Assembly (NCBI GenBank): GCA_004377135.1
Contig: SOHS01000009.1
Coordinates: 1 to 11,917, forward strand
Reading direction: 5' to 3'
Origin: Dehalococcoidia bacterium
GTDB lineage: Bacteria; Chloroflexota; Dehalococcoidia; GIF9; AB-539-J10
Length of the DNA: 11,917 bases
This document shows positions 1 through 6,716 of the stretch, piece after piece (position 1 is the stretch's first letter; each line of letters opens with the position of its first letter). The notes under the pieces were generated by a model. The model did not search any database and had not been told where the DNA came from. It saw only the letters and a program-made list of their open reading frames with translations. The position numbers and the translations under genes were made by a program.

Positions 1-1116
1 GGCTTTCACAAGACCTTCGGCTCAGCCGTATCCAGCGAAGAATACCTGGAGCAATTTGTAGAAGCCGAGGGCATTGTCGGTAAGATTGATATTTACGAAA
101 AGATTCCCGTGGAGGTCAAGACCACCTCCACACCTATAGACAAGAAGGATTTATTGCAATACAGGCCAAATTATATCGAGCAATTGGGCATGTACTGTGC
201 TATGGTCAATGCCCACGAGGGAGAAATTATCATCTATCAGCGCCAGGGAGAGGAATCGCCCTCGACTTCCCCTCTGGTTGTCTATCACGTTACTTTCCCG
301 GACCTGGAGGCAATTCGAGAGGAAATGCGGCGGAGACGCGACCTCCTGGTGCAAGCGCTCATTTCCAACGATCCCAGTAATCTTCCCGTCTGTCCATGGT
401 TCAACAGGCAGTGTGATTATTGCCAGGTATGCGACTGCAAGACTACATCAGTCCCAGCATCGCATGAGTTAGCTGAGTTAGCCGGGGAAATTTATGTCGA
501 TAGCACAACCTGCGAGCAACTCCTCAGCAAAATGGCCGGGGCTCAACCATCCCAACTGTTTAGCATCAACGATATCGTTTTCCCCCGCAAAGCATATTTT
601 GAGCGCCTTAAGCTGAGTGAAGGAGTTCGAGAAGAGAAGGAAGAGTATCTTCGTTCCATGGATGAGCGTGGCTTTTTCGACGCCCTCCGCGATTCGCTAT
701 ACTTCGGTGCCCCGGGCGAAGCGCAGAAGATTCCTGTGAAACATGCGCCACTAGCCGACCTGGTTCGAACCTGGCAGAACTTGCCTACTATCCTGCGCGA
801 CCCAAAATTTTCTTCACTGGTGGAAAGGGAACGCTTGCCCCGGACATTCTCTCATTACTTCCTCCGGCTGGGATTTGACTGCGCCTTAACAGAGAACACA
901 AAAGGCAGGCTGCTGCTCTATTATGTTAGAGTTCCCAAAGAGGATGCCAAACTGATGGTCTATGATGTAAACTTCAGGAATTTGAATGCTGTTAAAGCTG
1001 AAGCATTACGCCGACTTGAGCTTTTGGAAAAGGCGACATCACCACTGCAGCTCCCCAAATGCCCTTCTTGGCTGTGCTCTTACTGCGACTACAGGCTTGA
1101 ATGTGGCGAAGCGTGA
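1..1116 (+). CDS. Cas4/RecB-like PD-(D/E)XK nuclease with degenerate second repeat (5' partial)
   Basis: The reading frame is open from base 1, so the start lies outside the window; 371 residues are visible. Counting from base 1, D30, E38 and K40 (GKID followed by EVK) form the catalytic core of a RecB/Cas4-type PD-(D/E)XK nuclease, and Q61-x3-Y65 is the RecB-family QxxxY motif. C131, C138, C141, C144 and C146 follow, resembling the C-terminal cysteine set that holds the Fe-S cluster in Cas4 and AddB. Residues about 183-371 then repeat the plan: an FPRKAYF segment like the Cas4 N terminus, a hydrophobic strand, a similar helix, and C354, C359, C362, C368. This half lacks an obvious D...ExK or QxxxY motif. 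The family cleaves or trims DNA. No cas1/cas2 or CRISPR repeats are nearby, so a CRISPR role is unsupported. The family call is fairly sure; the biological role is unknown. Confidence 0.75.
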   Translation, partial: GFHKTFGSAVSSEEYLEQFVEAEGIVGKIDIYEKIPVEVKTTSTPIDKKDLLQYRPNYIEQLGMYCAMVNAHEGEIIIYQRQGEESPSTSPLVVYHVTFPDLEAIREEMRRRRDLLVQALISNDPSNLPVCPWFNRQCDYCQVCDCKTTSVPASHELAELAGEIYVDSTTCEQLLSKMAGAQPSQLFSINDIVFPRKAYFERLKLSEGVREEKEEYLRSMDERGFFDALRDSLYFGAPGEAQKIPVKHAPLADLVRTWQNLPTILRDPKFSSLVERERLPRTFSHYFLRLGFDCALTENTKGRLLLYYVRVPKEDAKLMVYDVNFRNLNAVKAEALRRLELLEKATSPLQLPKCPSWLCSYCDYRLECGEA

Positions 1117-1218
1117 CATAGGTGTGAATCTAGGAGGAATCTGGTCTACCGAATGGCCCGGTTGGCATGAGGCAAAAGGAAAATTCGTATATACCTAAGT
1201 CATAGAGATTTGCCAATG

Positions 1219-1238
1219 TATAATTGAGTTGATTGGAG
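1219..1238 (+). promoter_or_regulatory. Perfect -10 hexamer and Shine-Dalgarno before the radical SAM gene
   Basis: TATAAT lies at 1219-1224 and GGAG at 1235-1238, 8 nt before the ATG at 1247. No good -35 is found at 16-18 nt upstream (TAAGTC at 1196-1201 is poor). Transcription starting near 1231 would give a short leader that still contains the GGAG. It would start beyond the upstream in-frame TTG at 1229, which supports the ATG at 1247. The promoter part is weak because one hexamer alone can occur by chance. Confidence 0.4.
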
Positions 1239-1246
1239 TAGTGGAA

Positions 1247-2146
1247 ATGCTAAAAGGAATACATTTTCTCCTGAGCTATAAATGCGATTCAGAATGTGAC
1301 CATTGTTTTTTGTATAGCGGTCCACAGGCAAAGGGAACCTTCACGCTGGATCAGATAAAGAAGGTCTTCAATGAGTTAACTAAAATTGAAACAATAGAAT
1401 GGGTATATTTTGAAGGTGGTGAACCGTTTTTATTTTACCCTCTAATGTATGAGGGCATCAGGATCGCCGGTGGCATGGGGTTCAAAACGGGAATAGTAAC
1501 TAACGCATACTGGGCAACATCAGAGGGGGACGCAGAACTGTGGCTAAAGCCACTTCACGATTTGGGAGTATCCGCTATAAGCATAAGCGACGATACATTT
1601 CATTATGAAGACAACAAGGCAAGTCCTTCCAAACATGCCTTAAATGCTGCGAGAAAGCTAGGTGTGTCCTCTGGATCGATTGGTATTGATAAGCCTACGG
1701 TTGAAGAGGGTATTGACAAGGAGCAGGCCAAAGGAAAACCGGTTATTGGCGGTGGCGTGATGTTTAGAGGGAGAGCAGTCGAGAAGTTGATAGAAGGCCT
1801 TCCTCGAAGACCATGGGAAGAATTCACAGAATGTCCTTACGAGGACCTCAGGAATCCCAAGAGGGTGCACCTCGACGCATATGGCAACATCCACCTCTGT
1901 CAGGGTTTAAGTATGGGCAATATGTGGGATGTTTCATTATCAAAGATAGTCAGGCAGTATAATGCTAATTCGCATCCAATCTGTGGACCTCTGCTCAACG
2001 GAGGCCCTGCCCTTTTGGCTAAAGAATATGACGTCCAACATGAGGATGAATATGTTGATGCCTGTCATATGTGCTATCTTGTTCGCCTGGCGTTGATAGA
2101 TAGATTCCCGCAATACCTTGCACCAAGGCTAGTTTATGGATTGTAA
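1247..2146 (+). CDS. Orphan radical SAM protein with second C-terminal cysteine set
   Basis: Encodes 299 residues from ATG 1247, chosen because GGAG sits 8 nt upstream; in-frame TTG 1229 and GTG 1241 are alternatives. C13-x3-C17-x2-C20 is the radical SAM motif that binds the [4Fe-4S] cluster cleaving S-adenosylmethionine. GGEP at 57-60 is the usual SAM-contacting motif, and the first ~150 residues look like the half-barrel core. The C-terminal part carries C196, C218 (in HLCQG), C246, C273 and C276 (CHMC). These suggest an auxiliary cluster domain of the SPASM/twitch kind, though the spacing is not one I can assign with certainty. At 299 residues it is shorter than many SPASM enzymes. No precursor peptide gene or obvious partner is adjacent, so the substrate is unknown. 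The gene is flanked by non-coding gaps and is probably transcribed alone. Confidence 0.85.
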   Translation: MLKGIHFLLSYKCDSECDHCFLYSGPQAKGTFTLDQIKKVFNELTKIETIEWVYFEGGEPFLFYPLMYEGIRIAGGMGFKTGIVTNAYWATSEGDAELWLKPLHDLGVSAISISDDTFHYEDNKASPSKHALNAARKLGVSSGSIGIDKPTVEEGIDKEQAKGKPVIGGGVMFRGRAVEKLIEGLPRRPWEEFTECPYEDLRNPKRVHLDAYGNIHLCQGLSMGNMWDVSLSKIVRQYNANSHPICGPLLNGGPALLAKEYDVQHEDEYVDACHMCYLVRLALIDRFPQYLAPRLVYGL

Positions 2147-2283
2147 TAAGAATCGTCAGCTTCATATGACATCGCATGAAGAATTCGTACTTTATCACAC
2201 ACACCCAAATCGTTCGCCACCGATCAGAACTTCTTCTATGATAAAAACTTCATACGAAGCGTCGAAAGAAAAGAGACAACAAC

Positions 2284-2724
2284 ATGAATCTATCTGAGGA
2301 ACAGAAAATTGTGTCCATAATGAAGGACAATTTTCTCCACGCGTCTCTCGCCACCTGTGATGGTGACCAACCAAGAGTCCGTACAGTCTCACCGATAGTC
2401 GAAGACGATATGTCTATGTGGGTAACAACCCGTAGCACTTCCAGAAAGGTAAAACAACTGCGAGAGAATCCCAAGATTTGTCTTGCTTTTGTGGAACCGC
2501 CTGACGGAGATAAGGCCGCCATCGTCATCGGTGAAGCCCGAATAATCCCGGATATAGAAAAGAAAAAAAGAGTGTGGAAGTTGGCACCATTCGATTTATA
2601 CGAACATTTCCCGAATGGTCCAGACTCCGATGATTTTTGCCTACTGAAGATCGTCATCAAAAGGATCGAATGGAGAGACAGCTGGGTAGACGGAGCGAAA
2701 ATCTACGAGCCGCCTCAAAAATAA
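2284..2724 (+). CDS. PNPOx-like FMN-binding split-barrel protein
   Basis: A 146-residue protein matching the pyridoxamine-5'-phosphate oxidase-like split barrel, of the small general-stress-protein-26 type. An N-terminal helix is followed by the strand HASLATCDGDQPRVRTVSPI, where family members begin the barrel and contact flavin. Next come MWVTTRSTSRKVKQLRENPK (the typical strand, lysine-bearing helix and N-P-x motif) and CLAFVEPP. The C-terminal part holds the strand with IEWRDSW. Length is normal for single-domain members, which bind FMN, F420 or haem; the cofactor cannot be told from sequence alone. The start is the first ATG, behind only a weak purine stretch (AAAGAG, about 2270). TATGAT at 2237-2242 could be a -10, but the -35 is poor. 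The context gives no pathway. Confidence 0.8.
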   Translation: MNLSEEQKIVSIMKDNFLHASLATCDGDQPRVRTVSPIVEDDMSMWVTTRSTSRKVKQLRENPKICLAFVEPPDGDKAAIVIGEARIIPDIEKKKRVWKLAPFDLYEHFPNGPDSDDFCLLKIVIKRIEWRDSWVDGAKIYEPPQK

Positions 2725-2798
2725 GCTGGAATACAGATTATGAAAGAAGATTACTGCACTCCCTCTAACAGAGCACACCTGGCTTCATATCTTCGGCA

Positions 2799-2832
2799 CT
2801 TCGCTCGGGTTCCTCGCTTAACTCGGGACTTC
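2799..2832 (+). repeat. Imperfect tandem repeat in intergenic DNA
   Basis: CTTCGCTCGGGTTC (2799-2812) is followed by CTTAACTCGGGACTTC (2817-2832), two imperfect copies separated by four bases. They lie between the flavin-protein gene and the GNAT remnant. This may be the trace of a dispersed intergenic repeat or a local duplication. No function is visible. Confidence 0.35.
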
Positions 2833-2878
2833 AGATACGTTCTTCCGTTATGTGGAATTCTTGGAGGACGATGCAAGG

Positions 2879-3058
2879 ATGAACATCGAAATCGTGAACC
2901 TTACTGAACAAGACCTCATAGATGCTCGGGAATGGTCCCCTCACCCCTTTAGCTCCAAGTATTGCATTTATTGGGAATATCCCGAGGACTGCGTGGATCC
3001 AGCAACCGAACAGAAAGAAGCGATGTTTACCACCATCGATTTGTCCGAGAACGGCTGA
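2879..3058 (+). pseudogene. Truncated GNAT-type acetyltransferase (N-terminal remnant)
   Basis: From ATG 2879 the frame gives 59 residues beginning MNIEIVNLTEQDLIDAREW and continuing with HPFSSKYCIYWEYPEDC and DPATEQKEAMF. From memory, this is the N-terminal signature of a group of much longer GNAT-like N-acetyltransferases, in which the KYCIYWE segment precedes the acetyl-CoA-binding fold. The similarity stops at about residue 52, and the frame ends after an unrelated tail (TTIDLSENG). Only 77 bases remain before the next gene, too few for the missing fold in any frame. GGAGG at 2863-2867 precedes the ATG by 11 nt, and an in-frame GTG lies at 2852. I therefore read it as a 5' stump left by a deletion or by arrival of the next gene. 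A genuine short protein is possible but less likely. Confidence 0.55.
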
Positions 3059-3135
3059 ACTTATACAGTCCGTTTTATGGTGGTATTACGTGATAGTGTG
3101 ATGGCATTTGGAAACGCATTAAAAGGAGGTGTCAA

Positions 3136-5796
3136 GTGGAACACTACAAACTCTTTATCAATGGCGAATTTGTCGACGCCGCGGATGGAAAGACTTTTGA
3201 ATCAATTGATCCCGGCACTGAATCACCCATAGCCACGGTAGCGCAAGCAGGAAAAGCCGATGCAGAGGCAGCTATAGCAGCGGCTCGTAAGGCTTTCGAC
3301 AGTGGAATCTGGAGTGATCTTACTCCAACCGTGCGACTGGCAAAAATGCAGAATCTTGCAGACCAGATAGCACAACAGGGGCTGCGCCTGGCTACAATTG
3401 AATCCATGAACGCCGGCCAGGTCCTATCTCTGGCTAAGCTCATGCCCTTAATCAGTATAACTTTTATACGCAATTTGAGCTTGGCAGCGGCAACAAGATT
3501 TCCCTGGGAGGAGGACATGCCTGTATCTGGGAATGCGTTTGCTCCGGCCCGTGAATATGTCCGCAGGGAACCGGTGGGGGTATGCGTGGGAATTGTCCCC
3601 TGGAACTTCCCAATGTACATAGCCCTCTGGAAGATCGTACCAGCCTTGATAACCGGGAACACGATTGTTGTGAAACCGTCTTCGGTAACCCCGTTGAGCG
3701 CACTCATCCTTGCTGAAGCCGCCAAAGCGGCAGGCATTCCTGATGGGGTAATAAATGTCATAGCCGGACCAGGGCCAGAGCTGGGCGAAGTTCTGTGTAC
3801 GCACTCAGATGTGGATAAGATAGCCTTTACCGGCAGCACGGAAACTGGACGTGAAATCATGAAAATGGCATCCGATACGGTGAAAAAGTTGACACTCGAA
3901 CTCGGCGGCAAGTCAGCTAATATCATACTTGACGACTCGGACATGGACCTGGCCGTGGAAGGCGCCTGCTACGGCACCTTCTTCAACCAGGGAGAGGTAT
4001 GCACGGCGGGCGCACGCATATTAGTAGCCTCAAAGATTCATGATGAGTTTCTCGACAAGATGAAAAAGCGGGTGGAATCTCTCCGTATCGGATACCAGAT
4101 GGACCCCACTTCTCACATGGGGCCCCTTGTCAGCAAGCAGCAGCTGGCTAAGGTTGAAAGTTATGTAAACCTAGGGCAAGAAGAGGGTGCGGAGCTCGTC
4201 ACCGGCGGCGAACGTGCAGAAGTGCCCGGAATCAAAGGAGGATATTACTATGCCCCCACTATCTTCACCAACGTTAATAATAAAATGCGTATCGCACAGG
4301 AGGAGATATTCGGCCCGGTTGCTTGTGTAATAAAATTTGACAGTGATGAAGAAGCAGTGGCCATCGCCAATGACTCCATTTACGGGCTGGCAGGCGGGGT
4401 ATTTTCTTCAAATACGGCCAGGGCCGAGCGTGTAGCCCGTGGCGTCCGTACAGGGACGATGTGGATAAACAACTACCATATATTTTCGGATTTCTGCCCC
4501 TTTGGCGGTTACAAGCAGTCTGGAGTGGGCCGAGAATTCGGCCTGGAAAGCCTGCGTGAATATACCCAGGTCAAGCGAATACATGTCAACTCTATGGCCG
4601 ATGCAAAGAGTAATATGAACTTCCAGATTCTATCGGACTATAAGAAAGTAGATAGTTTTGGATACAATTGCCCCACTAACGTAGTAGTCGGCCACGGGGC
4701 ACTGGCTTCAATCAGCAAGGCTGTTGTCGACCTCGGCTGTCGCCGGGCTCTGGTTCTTACCGACCCAGGAGTCAACAAAGCAGGGCTTGCCCAGTTGGCG
4801 AAGGATGCTCTTGCGGATTTTTGTGTAGGCATCTATGACAATATTGCGTCGGAGCCCGACCTGGAAACGGTAGATGCTGCCACTGCCGTAGCCCGCGAAC
4901 AGAAGGCAGATTGCATAGTCAGCGTCGGCGGCGGTAGCGTTATCGATACTGCAAAAGGGGCCTGCGTAATCTTAAAGAGCGGCGGCAAGGCAAATGACCA
5001 TCTGAACTTTTTGATACTTACCGAACCGCAAACTCCACATATTGCCATTCCGACAACAGCAGGAACAGGTAGCGAGGTAACAAATATAGCTGTACTTACC
5101 AGCAAGGTCGCCGCACGCAAACTCTACATAGTAGACACACGAATTATGCCGAATGTGGCCATTCTAGACCCACGTTTCACCATGTCTATGCCCAAGGATC
5201 TAACAGTCAATACCGCCATGGATGCCATGACGCATGCCATTGAGGCTATGACAAGCACTATGGCAAACAAGATATGTGACGGTATGGCATTGCAGGCTAT
5301 ACGCCTGATCAACGAAAATCTGCCGCTGGTCGTAGCCGACGGTAAGAATGAAAAGGCACGGCTCAACATGCAGCTAGCGGCTACCATGGCAGGTTGGGCA
5401 TTCACAATCGCTCAGGTCGGTCTAGTACACGCCATGGCGCATACAATAGGGGTAATGCACCATATCTCACATGGAGCAGCCTGCGGCATATTGCTTCCCA
5501 AGGTAATGCGGTATAACGTGGATCATGCAGCCGACAAGCTAGTTCAGGTAGCACAGGCTCTGGGAGTTGACACCGTCGGCATGACAGAGCACGATGCCGC
5601 CCTAGCAGCAGCGGATGCGGTGGAGGATTTGATGAAAAAGGTGGGCCATCCCATAAGGCTGCGCGACGTGGGCGTTCCGGAAGAGAACCTGGCAATATGC
5701 GCATTTCATGCACTTGCCGATACGGCTGTCCTTTTCAACGGGCGCCCTACCAGCGACCCAAACGAAGTTCTGCAAATTTACAGCCAGGCTTATTAG
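3136..5796 (+). CDS. Fused aldehyde dehydrogenase / iron-dependent alcohol dehydrogenase
   Basis: Encodes 886 residues from GTG 3136, behind a near-perfect AAAGGAGGT (3122-3130) at 5 nt spacing. Residues 1-482 are a complete NAD(P)-dependent aldehyde dehydrogenase: oxyanion N157 (PWNFP), cofactor K180, GSTETG 233-238, general base E255 (LELGGKS), nucleophile C289 and E390 (EEIFGP). After a short linker (about 483-496), residues 497-886 are a complete group III alcohol dehydrogenase. This part has GGGSVIDTAK at 598-607, TTAGTGSE at 640-647, and metal ligands D696, H700, H765 and H779 at FucO-like spacing. AdhE has the same order and size, but its aldehyde domain is the CoA-acylating class, which lacks the E255-type base. 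This protein should therefore take an alcohol via an aldehyde to a carboxylate with NAD(P)+, or the reverse. The substrate is unknown. No stop or ribosome site occurs at the junction (internal ATG 4594). An assembly error is possible. Confidence 0.92.
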   Translation: MEHYKLFINGEFVDAADGKTFESIDPGTESPIATVAQAGKADAEAAIAAARKAFDSGIWSDLTPTVRLAKMQNLADQIAQQGLRLATIESMNAGQVLSLAKLMPLISITFIRNLSLAAATRFPWEEDMPVSGNAFAPAREYVRREPVGVCVGIVPWNFPMYIALWKIVPALITGNTIVVKPSSVTPLSALILAEAAKAAGIPDGVINVIAGPGPELGEVLCTHSDVDKIAFTGSTETGREIMKMASDTVKKLTLELGGKSANIILDDSDMDLAVEGACYGTFFNQGEVCTAGARILVASKIHDEFLDKMKKRVESLRIGYQMDPTSHMGPLVSKQQLAKVESYVNLGQEEGAELVTGGERAEVPGIKGGYYYAPTIFTNVNNKMRIAQEEIFGPVACVIKFDSDEEAVAIANDSIYGLAGGVFSSNTARAERVARGVRTGTMWINNYHIFSDFCPFGGYKQSGVGREFGLESLREYTQVKRIHVNSMADAKSNMNFQILSDYKKVDSFGYNCPTNVVVGHGALASISKAVVDLGCRRALVLTDPGVNKAGLAQLAKDALADFCVGIYDNIASEPDLETVDAATAVAREQKADCIVSVGGGSVIDTAKGACVILKSGGKANDHLNFLILTEPQTPHIAIPTTAGTGSEVTNIAVLTSKVAARKLYIVDTRIMPNVAILDPRFTMSMPKDLTVNTAMDAMTHAIEAMTSTMANKICDGMALQAIRLINENLPLVVADGKNEKARLNMQLAATMAGWAFTIAQVGLVHAMAHTIGVMHHISHGAACGILLPKVMRYNVDHAADKLVQVAQALGVDTVGMTEHDAALAAADAVEDLMKKVGHPIRLRDVGVPEENLAICAFHALADTAVLFNGRPTSDPNEVLQIYSQAY

Positions 5797-5813
5797 AGCT
5801 AACGACCATATGG

Positions 5814-5832
5814 TTATTTTATGATAAAATAA
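5814..5832. promoter_or_regulatory. AT-only 19-nt palindrome before the cvpA-like gene
   Basis: TTATTTTAT-G-ATAAAATAA is a perfect 9+1+9 palindrome lying 18 nt upstream of the next start codon. It overlaps a possible -10 (TATGAT, 5820-5825). It could be an operator, a simple AT-rich promoter element, or a weak hairpin after the dehydrogenase gene. No convincing -35 lies upstream. Confidence 0.35.
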
Positions 5833-5850
5833 AACTTGGAGATGTAAGCG

Positions 5851-6348
5851 ATGAATTGGTTAGACATAGTCATAATAGTCGTTGCAGTTTTATTGGGTAT
5901 CGTGGGCTTGCGGCAAGGAATTATCAGGACAGTATTTGGCATTGCCGGCTTAATAGGTGGCATAGTTTTAGCCGGGCGTTATTACGACGAGCTTGCGGCA
6001 TTGCTTTCTTCCAGCGGTGCTACCTGGGTCAAAATAGCTGCTTATGTCATCATCCTAATAGCTACTTTAATTGTAGCTGGTGTGATTGGCCGATTCGTAG
6101 CCAAACTGATTCACCTCGTCCTGCTTGAGTGGCTGGATAGGCTTGTGGGCTTCATCCTCGGCGTCTTTATAGGAGGTCTGTTATGTGCTGCTGTTCTCGC
6201 TATTGCAGTTAAGTATGACCCAGGCACGGAGGCAGTTATTAGTCAATCGGGATTAGCCAAATTCCTGATGGAAGGATTCCCATTGTTATTAGCACTTCTG
6301 CCCGTGGAATTTGATTTCATTCGCGACTTCTTTTCACCATCCGGGTAG
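5851..6348 (+). CDS. CvpA-like four-helix membrane protein
   Basis: A 165-residue, strongly hydrophobic protein starting MNWLDIVIIVVAVLLGIVGL, the typical opening of the CvpA (colicin V production) family. The following glycine-rich RQGIIRTVFGIAGLIGGIVL segment is also characteristic. Four membrane segments can be drawn: about 4-21, 27-43, 62-84 and 99-123. A soluble loop and a short hydrophobic helix follow near the C terminus. GGAG at 5838-5841 precedes the ATG by 9 nt. CvpA proteins are inner-membrane proteins linked in proteobacteria to colicin V export, biofilm formation and envelope stress; the molecular function is not settled. The gene follows the dehydrogenase by 54 nt, ends convergent with trxA, and shows no functional tie to either. 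Confidence 0.8.
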   Translation: MNWLDIVIIVVAVLLGIVGLRQGIIRTVFGIAGLIGGIVLAGRYYDELAALLSSSGATWVKIAAYVIILIATLIVAGVIGRFVAKLIHLVLLEWLDRLVGFILGVFIGGLLCAAVLAIAVKYDPGTEAVISQSGLAKFLMEGFPLLLALLPVEFDFIRDFFSPSG

Positions 6349-6352
6349 ATTT

Positions 6353-6372
6353 ATTACAAGCTAGCGTGTAAT
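6353..6372. terminator. Possible bidirectional hairpin between convergent stop codons
   Basis: ATTACAAGCTAGCGTGTAAT pairs with itself at 9 of 10 positions (mismatch A6359/G6366). It fills most of the 24-base gap between the cvpA-like and trxA stop codons. No T-run follows on either strand, so a classic intrinsic terminator is not shown. The position between convergent genes is the main argument. Confidence 0.35.
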
Positions 6373-6699
6373 TTACTCCCCAAGAACTTCATCTAATACC
6401 TTTTTGAGTTCCTTCTTAGGCTTGTAGCCGATAATTTGCTGAACGGGTTGACCGTCTTTAAACACGAGCATAGTGGGAATGGCGGCTACTCCGTACTTGG
6501 CAGCCAGAGGACCATTCTCATCTACATTCACTTTAGCGAAGTCTATCTTACCAGTATATTCTTTCTCTAATTCCTCCAGAACAGGAGCAGCAGCCAGGCA
6601 AGGACCACACCATTGTGCCCAGAAATCTACCATAACTGGCGACTTCGATTGCAGAACAACATTTTGAAAGTTATCCTCACCTACTATTGATTGTATCAT
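6373..6699 (-). CDS. trxA: Thioredoxin
   Basis: A 108-residue single-domain thioredoxin of normal length. The redox site W30-C31-G32-P33-C34 lies after VDFWAQ. D25 is the buried acid, and I74-P75-T76 holds the cis-proline opposite the active site. There is no signal peptide, so it acts in the cytoplasm as a disulfide reductase, receiving electrons from a thioredoxin reductase that is not in this window. A strong AGGAGGT (complement of 6707-6713) lies 7 nt before the ATG, within the 17-nt gap after the tatD-like gene. It is therefore the last gene of the four-gene minus-strand operon and ends convergent with the cvpA-like gene. Confidence 0.95.
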   Translation of the reverse strand: MIQSIVGEDNFQNVVLQSKSPVMVDFWAQWCGPCLAAAPVLEELEKEYTGKIDFAKVNVDENGPLAAKYGVAAIPTMLVFKDGQPVQQIIGYKPKKELKKVLDEVLGE

Positions 6700-6716
6700 T
6701 GTGCTGACCTCCTTGT

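Noticed and set aside
1..1116. Calling the first gene a CRISPR-associated cas4
   Set aside because: The fold signature fits, but no cas1, cas2 or repeat array is visible, and the duplicated layout is not standard Cas4.
1124..1198. A 24-residue Trp-containing peptide (GTG start) before the radical SAM gene as a possible modified-peptide precursor
   Set aside because: It has no ribosome site before the GTG, its AGGAGG lies inside the frame, and it has no leader-like features. It is most likely a chance frame.
1229..1246. Longer start (TTG 1229) for the radical SAM gene
   Set aside because: It adds six residues without a ribosome site, lies at the likely transcription start, and the ATG at 1247 has GGAG at 8 nt.
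2160..2181. Hairpin CTTCAT / ATGAAG after the radical SAM gene as a terminator
   Set aside because: The stem is only 6 bp with a 10-nt loop and no T-run, which is within chance expectation.
2250..2660. A 136-residue antisense frame over the flavin-binding protein gene
   Set aside because: It shows no recognisable motif and lies across a gene with clear family signature on the plus strand.
3144..3944. A 266-residue antisense reading frame under the aldehyde dehydrogenase
   Set aside because: It is opposite a fully conserved catalytic domain, its composition is low-complexity and Ala/Ser-rich, and there is no ribosome site. It is a shadow of the real gene.
3136..5796. Annotating the fused dehydrogenase as AdhE (bifunctional acetaldehyde-CoA/alcohol dehydrogenase)
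   Set aside because: Size and order fit, but the N-terminal half has the LELGGKS base and NQGEVC nucleophile region of hydrolytic ALDHs rather than the CoA-acylating class.
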